NCBI RefSeq assembly: GCF_016461825.1
Contig: NZ_JAEMNU010000071.1
Coordinates: 1 to 64,000 of the forward strand
Direction: 5' to 3'
Length of the DNA stretch: 64,000 bases
Origin: Rugamonas violacea
GTDB taxonomy: Bacteria; Pseudomonadota; Gammaproteobacteria; Burkholderiales; Burkholderiaceae_D
The notes under the pieces are model-generated. The model saw nothing but the letters and a program-made list of their open reading frames with translations, ran no database searches and was not told the DNA's origin. The position numbers were made by a program, and so were the translations under genes. Within the stretch, counting starts at the first letter, position 1. Each line of letters begins with the position of its first letter. Below, piece after piece: positions 37,588 through 47,497 of the stretch.

Positions 37588-37791
37588 TTAGATTGGCTGA
37601 ATGTTCGAAGCTTGCTTGCCTTTAGGACCAGCGGTCACTTCAAAAGAAACACGTTGGTTCTCTTGCAGCGACTTGAAGCCTGCGGACTGAATCGCCGAGA
37701 AGTGAGCGAACAGATCTTCGCCGCCTTCGTCAGGGGTGATAAAGCCGAAGCCCTTCGAATCATTGAACCATTTTACGATACCAGTTGCCAT
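37588..37791 (-). CDS. Cold-shock protein, CspA family
   Basis: 67-aa single-stranded nucleic acid-binding OB-fold protein. RNP1 'KGFGFI' and RNP2 'DLFAHF' are intact in '[27 protein letters not shown]' (here in parts). Which Csp paralogue it is, and whether it responds to cold, cannot be told. The upstream region is long and AT-rich with two promoter candidates, which is typical of csp genes with a regulatory 5' leader. Confidence 0.95.
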   Translation of the reverse strand: MATGIVKWFNDSKGFGFITPDEGGEDLFAHFSAIQSAGFKSLQENQRVSFEVTAGPKGKQASNIQPI

Positions 37792-37896
37792 TACAATTCC
37801 TATTTCAGTTAAGTTGGGCTTGCGCCCGTGATATCGTTTGAAGCAAGAAAGAAATGACAGCCTAACTGCACTACTCTTGAATCTAAACGATCCCGC

Positions 37897-37902
37897 ATTA
37901 TA
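37897..37902 (-). promoter_or_regulatory. -10 element of a cold-shock gene promoter
   Basis: TATAAT on the minus strand, preceded by a T-rich spacer but with no good -35 hexamer at 16-18 bases. Transcription from here would give a leader of about 100 bases in front of the cold-shock protein. Confidence 0.45.
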
Positions 37903-38018
37903 CCGAATAAAACAGGAAAAGCACGTCTTTGTGAAAATAAATGTACAGAGGAGATTTTCACCCTGCCTTCACCCTACAAACCCGCACTTCCCACCCCGTT
38001 TCACGCGGCATGGATTTC

Positions 38019-38059
38019 ACTATAGAGAAGAAATCCTGACTGTGTTTGACACATATCAA
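38019..38059 (-). promoter_or_regulatory. FNR-like box and -10 element arranged as a class II promoter
   Basis: TTGACACATATCAA (38046-38059) matches the FNR/ANR consensus TTGAT-N4-ATCAA at 9 of 10 fixed positions. Read leftwards, a TATAGT -10 hexamer (38019-38024) follows at a distance that puts the box centre close to position -41, the class II position. The transcript would run into the cold-shock gene after about 220 bases; no other gene is seen in between. Confidence 0.45.
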
Positions 38060-38086
38060 ACCTAGGCAGAATCATAACGCAAAGAT

Positions 38087-38440
38087 TTAGTCATAGGTGC
38101 TTGCACGCGGATTTGTTGCGGCCCAGCGCAACACTTTATCCAGATCGGCGGCGGCGGCCGGCCAAGCCGGCGCCGCCCGCGCCACCTGGCGCAGCTGCTG
38201 CTCGACCAGGCGGCACTGCTGCCCCAGCAGCGCGAAGCCGAAGGTGCCGGCCGTGCCGGCCATGCCGTGCAACAGCTCGTGCAATACATGCAGGTGCTCG
38301 GCCGACGGCGTGGCGCCGTCGGCCCGGCAGGCGGCCAACGCGGCGGCGATCTTGTCGAGCATCAACGGCAGGCCGGCCGCGTACTTGTCGGCCAGCGCCT
38401 GCAACTGGGCGTGGAACGGGGCGTCGAGCGGCGCGGCCAT
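38087..38440 (-). CDS. Histidine phosphotransfer (Hpt) domain protein
   Basis: 117-aa all-helical free-standing Hpt protein. The phosphorylatable His58 lies in 'LLHGMAGTAGTFGF', the HxLAGxAGTFG-type motif of the family. It would pass phosphate between a hybrid kinase and a response regulator, but neither is adjacent. It starts 13 bases after the upp stop and is probably co-transcribed with it. Confidence 0.82.
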   Translation of the reverse strand: MAAPLDAPFHAQLQALADKYAAGLPLMLDKIAAALAACRADGATPSAEHLHVLHELLHGMAGTAGTFGFALLGQQCRLVEQQLRQVARAAPAWPAAAADLDKVLRWAATNPRASTYD

Positions 38441-38453
38441 GGCCCGGTCGGGC

Positions 38454-39104
38454 TTACTTGGTGCCGAAGATGCGGTCGCCGGCGTCGCCCAGGCCCGGCA
38501 CGATGTAGGCGTGCTCGTTCAGGTGCGAGTCCAGCGAGGCGCAGTAGATCTTCACGCCGGGGTGGGCCGCCTGGAACACGGCGATGCCTTCCGGCGCGGC
38601 CACCAGGGCCAGGAAGATGATCTGTTCGTCGGTCACGCCGCGCGATTTGAGCACGTCGACGGCGTGGACGGCCGAATTGCCGGTCGCCACCATCGGGTCG
38701 CACAGGATGAAGGTGCGCTCGTTCAGGTCGGGCAGGCGCACCAGGTATTCCACCGGTTGGTGGGTGTCCGGATCGCGGAACACGCCGATGTGGCCGACGC
38801 GGGCCGACGGCACCAGGTTCAGCAGGCCGTCGCTCATGCCGATGCCGGCGCGCAGGATGGGCACGATGGCCAGTTTCTTGCCTGCGATGACGGGCGCATC
38901 GATGGTCATCAGCGGGGTTTCGATCTGGCGGGTGGTCAGCGGCAGGTCGCGGGTGATCTCGTAACCCATCAGCAGGGTGATTTCTTTGAGCAGCTCGCGG
39001 AAGGTGCGGGTCGAGGTGTCGCGCTCGCGCATGTGGCTCAGTTTGTGCTGGATCAGCGGGTGGTCGGTGATGAAGAGATTGGGGAAGCGCGGATCTTGTT
39101 TCAT
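38454..39104 (-). CDS. upp: Uracil phosphoribosyltransferase
   Basis: 216 aa; makes UMP from uracil and PRPP. The PRPP loop '[11 protein letters not shown]' and the uracil-binding C-terminal '[17 protein letters not shown]' are typical. The start at 39104 ([12 protein letters not shown]) is chosen because the further upstream open frame (60 codons) lacks family similarity. Confidence 0.96.
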   Translation of the reverse strand: MKQDPRFPNLFITDHPLIQHKLSHMRERDTSTRTFRELLKEITLLMGYEITRDLPLTTRQIETPLMTIDAPVIAGKKLAIVPILRAGIGMSDGLLNLVPSARVGHIGVFRDPDTHQPVEYLVRLPDLNERTFILCDPMVATGNSAVHAVDVLKSRGVTDEQIIFLALVAAPEGIAVFQAAHPGVKIYCASLDSHLNEHAYIVPGLGDAGDRIFGTK

Positions 39105-39293
39105 GGTGGGGTGTGCTCTTTTTCTGTCAGGAAAGCGGCCGCGCACCGTGATACGGGCGGCGCCTTCGTTGTTGTTTTCGGTGGTAAGCCGCATTATCCC
39201 AGCCATCGCCGCGCTGTGGAGCCGTTTTGCAAAATAAAATCCGCTCCGCGCCGGCCCGTCCGCCACCATCCCCGACACCCCCACAACGCGCGT

Positions 39294-39884
39294 CTAGGCG
39301 GCGCGGCGCAGGAACATCGCCACCGCCTCCTGCGCGATCTGGTCCAGATCCGCGCCCTGCCCTTCGCGATACCACAGCACGCTGTAATTGATCGCGCCCA
39401 TCAGCAGCAACCGCGCCACCTTGCCGTCGCTGGCCAGCTCGCCGGCGCCGTGCAGCTCCGTCACCAGGTCCTGCCACAGCTGGTCGTAGCGGTCGCGCAG
39501 CACCAGCACGCGCCGCTGCAGTTCCGGCGTCAGGCAGCGCCAGTCATATAAGAGCACCGGAATGAAGTCGTGGCCCTCGGCCAGCACCGTCTCCAGATGG
39601 GCGCGCACCAGGGCGCGGAACTTGTCGCGCGGCGCCAGGACGCCGGCGACGATGGCCTCGGCCGTCGGCAGGCCGGCCACCAGGCCCTCCTCCATCACCG
39701 CCGCCAGGATCTCCTGCTTGCTCTTGAAGTGATAGAAGGGACTGCCCGAGCGCATGCCGACGGCGTCGGCGATGTCGCGGATGGTGGTGCCGTCGAAACC
39801 GCGCTCGCGGAACAGCCGCGCCGCCACCCGCAGCAGATCGGCGCGGCGATTATTGTCGATGAGGACAACGCCGGCGGCGTTCAT
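39294..39884 (-). CDS. TetR/AcrR-family regulator of the fatty-acid locus
   Basis: 196 aa. The N-terminal HTH 'AARLFRERGFDGTTIRDIADAVGMRSGSPFYHF' (shown as GFDGTTIRDIADAVGMRSG and FYHFKSK) is typical TetR. The effector domain resembles regulators of fatty-acid or acyl-CoA genes. It overlaps the upstream acyl-CoA dehydrogenase by 4 bases, so it is co-transcribed with the pathway it probably represses. A matching dyad lies at 42843. Confidence 0.9.
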   Translation of the reverse strand: MNAAGVVLIDNNRRADLLRVAARLFRERGFDGTTIRDIADAVGMRSGSPFYHFKSKQEILAAVMEEGLVAGLPTAEAIVAGVLAPRDKFRALVRAHLETVLAEGHDFIPVLLYDWRCLTPELQRRVLVLRDRYDQLWQDLVTELHGAGELASDGKVARLLLMGAINYSVLWYREGQGADLDQIAQEAVAMFLRRAA

Positions 39885-41572
39885 GCGTCCTCCACCAACG
39901 CCCGCGCCAGGATGGCGGCGCAGTCGACGCCGGCCGGCAGGCAGCCGAAGGCGCCGCCGACGCCGGCGCTCAGCCGCGAGTCGACGAAGGCCTGCGCCAC
40001 ACAGGCCGGCGCATGGCGCAGCAACAGGCCGGCCTGCACCGCCAGCACGATGCGCTCGGCCAGCCGGCGCGCGCCGTATTCGTCCGACTGCGGCAGCCTC
40101 AAGTCGGCCAGCAGGGTCGCCGTGTAGCCGGCGTAGGCGACGTTGCCGTCGCCGGCCAGCGCCAATTCGGCCGCCAGCGCCTCGCGCGCGGCCGGCGTCT
40201 TGCCGAAGGCGCGCAGCAGATCCAGGCACATGACGTTGCCCGAGCCCTCCCAAATGGAGTTGACGGGGAACTCGCGGTACAGCCGCGCCAGCGGGCCGTC
40301 TTCGACATAGCCGCTGCCGCCGACGACTTCCATCGCCTCGGCGCCGAAGGTCGGGCCGCGCTTGCAGATCCAGTATTTGCCGGCCGGTGTCAGAATGCGC
40401 GCCAGCAGCGCCTGCGCCGGATCGGCGGATTGATCGAAGCAACGCGCCAGCCGCAGCGCGAAGACGGTCGCCGCCTCGGATTCGAGCGCCATATCGGCCA
40501 GCACGTTTTGCATCAGCGGCTGCTGCGCCAGCGGCTTGCCGAAGGCGACGCGACGCCGCGCGTGGTGCAGCGCATGGGTCAGCGCGGCGCGCATGATGCC
40601 GGCGCTGCCGACCACGCAATCGAGCCGGGTGTGGCTGCCCATCTCCAAAATGGTCGGGATGCCGCGCCCTTGCTTGCCCACCAGCCAGCCGTAGGCGCCG
40701 GTGAACTCCACCTCCGACGAGGCGCTGGAGCGGTTGCCCAGCTTGTCCTTCAGCCGCTGCACGCGGATCTGGTTGCGGCCGCCGTCGGGCAGATAGCGCG
40801 GCAGGAAGAAGCAACTGAGGCCGGCGCTGCCGGCGTCGTCGGTCTGCGCCAGCACCAGATGGGCGTCGCACTGCGGCGCCGAGAAGAACCATTTGTGGCC
40901 GACGATGCGGAACAAATCCTCGGCGTCGCCGTCGTCGCCGAACAGCCTGCGCCCCTCGGCGCCCGGCACCGGCGTGGCGCGCGTGGTGTTGCTGCGCACG
41001 TCGGAACCGCCCTGCTTCTCCGTCATGCCCATGCCCAGCAGGGCGCCGCGCTTCTGCTCGATCGGCAGCGAGCGCGGATCGTACTGGCGCGACAAGATCT
41101 TCGGCAGCCAGCGCGCCGCGATGCGCGGCGCCTGACGCAGCGCCGGCACCGAAGCGTAGGTCATCGTCACCGGACACTGCGAGCCGTTCTCCACCTGGCC
41201 GAACAGGATGTAGCGCGCCGCCCGCGCCACCTGCTCGCCGCCCTCGACGGCGTCCCACGGCGAGGCGTGCGTGCCGTGTTCTATTAGTAGCGTCATCAGG
41301 CTGTGCCAGGCCGGGTGGTACTCGACCTCGTCGATGCGGCGGCCCTCGCGGTCGAAATTGTGCAGCGTCGGCTTGTTCTGGTTGGCCAGGCGCGCCAGCG
41401 CCAGCGTCTCGGCGCGGCCCAGCAGTTCGCCCAGCGCCCGCAGCGACGCTTCGGCGTGGCCGCCGCCCTCGCGCAGCAAGGCCTCCTGCAGCGCCGCATC
41501 GCAGGCGTACAGGTTGATGTTTTCAAACGGCGCGACCGTGTTGTTGATCTCGTGGGTGTCGAATTGGTTCAT
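39881..41572 (-). CDS. Acyl-CoA dehydrogenase, AidB-like family
   Basis: 563 aa, longer than ordinary acyl-CoA dehydrogenases (380-400) and with the extra N-terminal domain of the AidB branch ('LANQNKPTLHNFDREGRRID', 'CPVTMTYASVPALR'). FAD and substrate motifs are 'GMTEKQGGSDVRSNTT', 'GHKWFFSAP' and 'EVVGGSGYVEDGPLARLYRE'. E. coli AidB protects against alkylating damage, whereas members encoded inside beta-oxidation operons are thought to act on branched or long acyl-CoAs. Context here favours lipid degradation. Confidence 0.88.
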   Translation of the reverse strand: MNQFDTHEINNTVAPFENINLYACDAALQEALLREGGGHAEASLRALGELLGRAETLALARLANQNKPTLHNFDREGRRIDEVEYHPAWHSLMTLLIEHGTHASPWDAVEGGEQVARAARYILFGQVENGSQCPVTMTYASVPALRQAPRIAARWLPKILSRQYDPRSLPIEQKRGALLGMGMTEKQGGSDVRSNTTRATPVPGAEGRRLFGDDGDAEDLFRIVGHKWFFSAPQCDAHLVLAQTDDAGSAGLSCFFLPRYLPDGGRNQIRVQRLKDKLGNRSSASSEVEFTGAYGWLVGKQGRGIPTILEMGSHTRLDCVVGSAGIMRAALTHALHHARRRVAFGKPLAQQPLMQNVLADMALESEAATVFALRLARCFDQSADPAQALLARILTPAGKYWICKRGPTFGAEAMEVVGGSGYVEDGPLARLYREFPVNSIWEGSGNVMCLDLLRAFGKTPAAREALAAELALAGDGNVAYAGYTATLLADLRLPQSDEYGARRLAERIVLAVQAGLLLRHAPACVAQAFVDSRLSAGVGGAFGCLPAGVDCAAILARALVEDA

Positions 41573-41636
41573 GTCTGCTCCCGGTTCGAATGTCTAGCGG
41601 CGCCGTGCGGCGCCATCGATGTCACAGCTATTTGCA

Positions 41637-42791
41637 CTAGCGCTTGCGCGCCACCAGTCCCATCTGCTTGGCGATGATGCCCAACATGACCTCGTCGGCG
41701 CCGCCGGCGATGGAGGCCAGCCGGCCGTCGCGGAACAGGCGCGAGACGCGGTTGTCCAGGCTGTAGCCCATGCCGCCCCAAAACTGCAGGCAGGCGTCCG
41801 GCACCTGGCGCAGCAGGCGACCGGCCTTCAGCTTGGCCATCGAGGCCAACTCGGTCACGTCGGCGCCGCCGATGTACAACTGGCCGGCGCGGTAGGTCAG
41901 CGCGCGCAGGCTCTCCACTTCCGTCTTCAGCTCGGCCAGCTTGAACTGCACATGCTGATTGTCGAGCAAACGGCCGCCGAACATGCTGCGCTCGCGCGCC
42001 CACTGCGCCGTCGTCTCGATGCAGTTGAGCAGGCTCTGAATGGCGTTGGCGGCGGCCCACAGGCGCTCCTCCTGGAACTGCAGCATCTGGTAGGTGAAGC
42101 CCATGCCCTCCTCGCCGATGGCATACCGCCGCGGCACCCGCACCCCGTCGAAATGGATCAGCCCCGTGTCCGACGAGTGCATGCCGATCTTGCGGATCTT
42201 CTTACCCAGCGAGACGCCGGGAGTATCCATCGGCACGATGATCAGCGTCTTGTTCTTGTGCGGCGCGCCGTCCGAGGTGTTGGCCAGCACGCACATCCAG
42301 TCGGCCTGCAGGCTGTTGGTGATCCACATCTTGCTGCCGTCGATGAGGTAGTCGCCGCCGTCCTTGCGCGCCGCCGTCTTGATGGCCGCCACGTCCGAGC
42401 CGGCCGCCGCCTCCGACACGCCGACGCAGCCGACCATGTCGCCGCTGATGGCCGGCGCCAAAAACTGCCGGCGCAGCGCGTCCGAGCCGAAGCGGGCCAG
42501 CGCCGGCGTGCACATATCGGTGTGCACGCCGATCGCCATCGGAATGCCGCCGCAATCGACATGGCCCAGCGTCTCGGCCATCGCCATCGAGAAGGAATAG
42601 TCCAGCCCGAGGCCGCCGTATTCGACCGGCTTGGTCAAACCCAGCAGGCCCAGGTCGCCCAGCTTCTTGAACAAGTCGTGGGCCGGAAAGGCCTCGGCCG
42701 CCTCCCACTCCTCGACATGCGGATTGATCTCCCGGTCGATGAAGCGCTTCAGCGTGCGCTGCAGCTCCTGGTGCTCGTGACTGTTGAACAT
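41637..42791 (-). CDS. Acyl-CoA dehydrogenase
   Basis: 384-aa FAD enzyme introducing the alpha-beta double bond in acyl-CoA. Motifs are '[18 protein letters not shown]', '[12 protein letters not shown]', '[15 protein letters not shown]', and '[34 protein letters not shown]' (quoted as FWGGMGYS and [11 protein letters not shown]). The start at 42791 ([10 protein letters not shown]) is used since the upstream open part overlaps the divergent promoter. It belongs with the AidB-like gene and the TetR gene in one leftward operon. Confidence 0.93.
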   Translation of the reverse strand: MFNSHEHQELQRTLKRFIDREINPHVEEWEAAEAFPAHDLFKKLGDLGLLGLTKPVEYGGLGLDYSFSMAMAETLGHVDCGGIPMAIGVHTDMCTPALARFGSDALRRQFLAPAISGDMVGCVGVSEAAAGSDVAAIKTAARKDGGDYLIDGSKMWITNSLQADWMCVLANTSDGAPHKNKTLIIVPMDTPGVSLGKKIRKIGMHSSDTGLIHFDGVRVPRRYAIGEEGMGFTYQMLQFQEERLWAAANAIQSLLNCIETTAQWARERSMFGGRLLDNQHVQFKLAELKTEVESLRALTYRAGQLYIGGADVTELASMAKLKAGRLLRQVPDACLQFWGGMGYSLDNRVSRLFRDGRLASIAGGADEVMLGIIAKQMGLVARKR

Positions 42792-42842
42792 GCGCGCCCC
42801 GTGGTCGATTGGAGCAGGCAGATTAGCGCAAACACAACAATC

Positions 42843-42858
42843 AAGCAAGCAGTTGCTT
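42843..42858. promoter_or_regulatory. Candidate TetR operator between the divergent fatty-acid operons
   Basis: AAGCAA-GCAG-TTGCTT is a perfect 6-bp inverted repeat with a 4-base spacer, in the middle of the 166-base gap between the divergent acyl-CoA dehydrogenase and thiolase genes. TetR proteins bind such dyads; the regulator gene lies in the same cluster. Confidence 0.4.
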
Positions 42859-42957
42859 TGTCGTGGGGAGAACTCTATGATTGCGAACATAAGTGAAGAA
42901 AATAACAACAAAAACCATCAAACACCGCGCCGGCCCGGCCGCGCGCTTGGAGACCGC

Positions 42958-44160
<1,203 letters not shown>

Positions 44161-44171
44161 CGGAGAGCGCC

Positions 44172-45512
44172 ATGATCACCTTCCACCAACAAGCCGACCG
44201 CCTGACCCTGAACCTGGCGGCGCATGCCGTCAGCCCCTTCGACGCCGCCTTCCGCCGCGAGCTGACGGCCGCCGTCGAGCGCATCGAGGCGGCGCCGCCG
44301 CTGCAAGTGGTGCTCGCCATCGACGGCGGCGCCGCCAGCGCCGACCACGCCGGGCACGCCGGGCACGACGGGGAACTGGACCAATTGCTGGCCCTGACGC
44401 CGGCGCAGGCGGCCGACTGCATGCGCACGCTGGCCGACTACAACGCCCTGCTGCGCCGCCTCGACCTGCTCGACAAGCCCTTGACCGCCACGCTGTCGGG
44501 CGCGGTCGAAGGCCACGCCCTCGGCCTGGCGCTGGCCTGCCACCACCGCATCGCCCTGGCCGACGCCAGCCTCGCCCTGCCGCAGGTGCACCTGGGCCTG
44601 GCGCCGGTGGCCGGCGGGTTGGCCCGCGCCGTGCGCCTGAGCGGACTGCAAGCGGCCATGCCGCTACTGATCGAAGGCAAAACACTCAGCGCCGCGCAAG
44701 CGCTGGAGGCCGGCCTGCTGCACGACGTCGTCGCCGACGCCGACGCGCTGGCCGGCGCGCTGACCAAACAACTGGCCGCCCTGCCGGCCGACGGCGCCGC
44801 CGCCGGCCAACCGTGGGACGCCAAGGGCTACCGCCCGCCCGGCGGCGCCCTCAATTCGCCGGCGCTGCAAACCCTGCTGCAGGTGGCGCCGGCCATGCTG
44901 CGCCAGCGCAGCCGGGGCCACTACCCGGCGCCGGAGGCCATCCTGTGCGCCATGGTCGAGGGCCTGCAAGTCGATTTCGACAACGCCCTGTTGATCGAAA
45001 GCCGCTACTTCTGCCAGTGCGCGCTGGGTGTCGTGGCGAAGAACCTGATCCGCCTGGGCCGCATCCCGGCCGCGCCGTCGGCCCGGGCCGAGCAGTTCGC
45101 CGCCACGCTGCGCCTGGCCTACCTGGACGAACTGGCGCAGCTGCGCGCCGAGGGCCTGCCGGCCGCGCTGCTGCGCCACGCCGCCATGGCCGCCGGCCTG
45201 GCCCAGCTGCCGCCGGAGGAAGCGGCCGCGCCGAGCGGCGCCGCCGGCGCCACCGCCACGGACGTCGTGCGAGCGCGCGACCGCCTGCTCTACGCCCAGG
45301 CGCTGGCGGCCCTGCGCGGCGTCGACGCGCTACTGGCCGGCGACCACGCCCAGGCCGACCGCATCTCGGTGCGCGACTGTGGTTTCCCGGCCCACACCGG
45401 CGGTGCGCTGCGCTTCATCGCCACACTCGGCGCGAGCCAGTTCGCCGCCCGCGCGGCGCAACTGGGCGCCCGTTTCGCGCCGCCGCCGGAGTGGCGCGAA
45501 CTTGCCGAATAA
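44172..45512 (+). CDS. FadJ-like protein lacking the dehydrogenase core and hydratase glutamates
   Basis: 446 aa, where complete FadJ/FadB multifunctional proteins have about 700-720. Residues 1-200 are a crotonase fold ('[20 protein letters not shown]', '[19 protein letters not shown]'). Residues about 220-300 match the FadJ linker ('[13 protein letters not shown]', '[17 protein letters not shown]', 'LIESRYF'). The last part, ending with '[11 protein letters not shown]', matches the far C-terminal domain. The NAD-binding Rossmann domain and first 3HCDH domain between them are absent, and no GxGxxG is seen. The two catalytic glutamates of the crotonase site appear as Gly118 and Gln138. So neither hydratase nor dehydrogenase activity is expected by the usual mechanism. 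It is co-directional with the thiolase and keeps an intact frame. Confidence 0.8.
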   Translation: MITFHQQADRLTLNLAAHAVSPFDAAFRRELTAAVERIEAAPPLQVVLAIDGGAASADHAGHAGHDGELDQLLALTPAQAADCMRTLADYNALLRRLDLLDKPLTATLSGAVEGHALGLALACHHRIALADASLALPQVHLGLAPVAGGLARAVRLSGLQAAMPLLIEGKTLSAAQALEAGLLHDVVADADALAGALTKQLAALPADGAAAGQPWDAKGYRPPGGALNSPALQTLLQVAPAMLRQRSRGHYPAPEAILCAMVEGLQVDFDNALLIESRYFCQCALGVVAKNLIRLGRIPAAPSARAEQFAATLRLAYLDELAQLRAEGLPAALLRHAAMAAGLAQLPPEEAAAPSGAAGATATDVVRARDRLLYAQALAALRGVDALLAGDHAQADRISVRDCGFPAHTGGALRFIATLGASQFAARAAQLGARFAPPPEWRELAE

Positions 45513-45763
45513 CTTATCCGATAAGCAAGCCTGGACAGCCCGCCGACGCCCCCGCGCCCCACTCTGCGCCGCCTTTTTTCCAGGGCGGCGCGGAAAAATG
45601 AATAAACATCCATAAAAGTTGTCTCTGTTCATGTATTTCCGGCGCTTTCAGTGATACATTTCGTTCTGGTTTTGCCGGGCGGGCGCCCTGCGGCCCAGTG
45701 TCATCGTGCCGATAAAATTGTAGAATGCAAGATATGAAAAAAATGAAAGTGTAGATCGTCACA

Positions 45764-47497
45764 ATGCTTTCCAGCTCTCCAGTCCCGCCTGTGCTCGATC
45801 TGCGCCATGAACTCGACAAGCTCATGGGGGAAGCCGGCGATGTGGTGTTCCGGCTCAACCAGCAAGGGCAGATCCTGTTCGCCAGCCAACGGGCCGTCGC
45901 CCTGATCCGCTGCGGCCGCGCGCTGCTGGGCGAACCGCTGGCCGCCCACGTCGCCGAAGCCGACCGCGCGACACTGAAAGCGACCCTGATCGAGGCCATC
46001 GAAGCGGGCACGCCCTGCCGCGTCGAGCTGCGCCTGAAGACGCCGGAACTGGACATCTGGCACGAGCTGCGCGTCGTCGCCCTGCACACCGACACCGAAC
46101 AGCCCGAACTGATGCTGGTCGGCCGCGACCTGTCGGCCCAGCAGGCCACCGAGGAGCGGCTGCGCCACATGGCCACCCACGACGCCCTCACCGAACTGCC
46201 CAACCGCCTGCTGCTGTCGGACCGCATCCGCATGGTGATCTCCCAGGCGCGCCGTTCCGGCCAAGGCTTCTCGGTGGCCACCGTCGGCCTGGACGGCTTC
46301 AAGAAAGTCAACGACGGCCTCGGCCACCCGGTCGGCGACGCCGTGCTGCGCATGGCCGCCGCGCGCCTGCGCAAGACCCTGCGCGACAGCGACACCCTGG
46401 CCCGCGTCGGCGGCGACGAATTCGTCGCCGTGCTGCCCGGCACCCACACCGAGGCGCAGATCAAGCTGGTCACCGGCCGCCTGATCGCCACCCTGCAGTC
46501 GCCCTTCGAGGTCGACAGCCACACCATCTACGTCGGCGCCTCGGTCGGCGTGGCGCTGTATCCGCAGCACGCCGAGGACGAGGTGCGCCTGGTCGCGCTG
46601 GCCGACGCCGCCATGTCGCGCGCCAAGGAAACCGGCAAGGCGCGCTGCGTGGTCTACAGCCCGCGCCAGGGCAGCACGCCGGAGCACGACATCTCGCTCG
46701 AGGCGGCGATGTTCCAGGCGGTGCGCGAGGGCGAGTTCCTGCTCTACTACCAGCCCATCGTCGACGCCCACACGCGCGAGATCCAGGGCTTCGAGACGCT
46801 GATGCGCTGGAAGCACCCGACCCTGGGCATGGTGCCGCCGGTGCGCTTCATCCCCATCGCCGAGACCAACGGCCTGATCAACCTGCTCGGCGCCTGGGCG
46901 CTGAAGGCCGCCTGCGTGCAGCTCAAACAGTTCGAGGAGGTGGCCAAGCGCAGCCTGTACATCTCGGTCAACATCAGCCCGCGCCAGTTCCGCAACGATA
47001 AATTCCTCGACGTGCTGGACGACGCCATCGCCTTCTCCGGCCTGCGCGGCGAACAGCTGGTGCTGGAGATCACCGAGGGCACGCTGATGATCGATCCGGT
47101 GCACGCCGAAGCCATCCTGTCGAAAATGACCGAGCGCAAAGCCCGCATCGCCATCGACGACTTCGGCACCGGCTACTCCTCGCTGGCCTACCTGAAGCGC
47201 TTCCCCATCTCGGTGCTGAAGATCGACCGCACCTTCATCCGCGACCTGCCCGCCTCGCAAAAGGACGGCGCCATCTGCAACGCCGTGCTCGACCTGGCCA
47301 AGCACCTCGACCTGTCGGTGGTGGCCGAGGGCGTCGAGACCGAGGAGCAGCTGCACTACCTCGAACAGCGCGGCTGCCAATACATCCAGGGCTACCTGAC
47401 CGGCAAGCCGATGCCGGCCAACGTCGCCATGGCCGCGCTGAAGGAAAGCACCTACGCCAACCTGCTGCCGACCGAGCTGCGCCAGGTGCATCCATGA
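45764..47497 (+). CDS. PAS-GGDEF-EAL cyclic-di-GMP protein
   Basis: 577 aa, predicted soluble. A PAS-like sensor (about 20-130) is followed by a GGDEF domain with an intact 'RVGGDEFVAVLPG' and an EAL domain. The EAL motif reads ETL ('QGFETLMRW'), but the catalytic Glu and the other metal/substrate residues ('NISPRQF', 'EITEG', 'DDFGTGYSS', 'KIDRTFI', 'EGVETEEQ') are present, so both synthesis and hydrolysis of c-di-GMP are conceivable. The stop overlaps the HDOD gene by 4 bases. The 251-base region upstream holds a GC hairpin (45566-45591) and no gene. Confidence 0.9.
   Translation: MLSSSPVPPVLDLRHELDKLMGEAGDVVFRLNQQGQILFASQRAVALIRCGRALLGEPLAAHVAEADRATLKATLIEAIEAGTPCRVELRLKTPELDIWHELRVVALHTDTEQPELMLVGRDLSAQQATEERLRHMATHDALTELPNRLLLSDRIRMVISQARRSGQGFSVATVGLDGFKKVNDGLGHPVGDAVLRMAAARLRKTLRDSDTLARVGGDEFVAVLPGTHTEAQIKLVTGRLIATLQSPFEVDSHTIYVGASVGVALYPQHAEDEVRLVALADAAMSRAKETGKARCVVYSPRQGSTPEHDISLEAAMFQAVREGEFLLYYQPIVDAHTREIQGFETLMRWKHPTLGMVPPVRFIPIAETNGLINLLGAWALKAACVQLKQFEEVAKRSLYISVNISPRQFRNDKFLDVLDDAIAFSGLRGEQLVLEITEGTLMIDPVHAEAILSKMTERKARIAIDDFGTGYSSLAYLKRFPISVLKIDRTFIRDLPASQKDGAICNAVLDLAKHLDLSVVAEGVETEEQLHYLEQRGCQYIQGYLTGKPMPANVAMAALKESTYANLLPTELRQVHP

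Noticed and set aside
45566-45591. GCGCCGCC…GGCGGCGC hairpin after the FadJ-like gene
   Set aside because: No T-run follows on either strand, so I do not call it an intrinsic terminator.
45764-47497. ETL in place of EAL as evidence of a dead phosphodiesterase
   Set aside because: The catalytic Glu of the motif and all other conserved acidic and Lys residues are present, so inactivity cannot be inferred.
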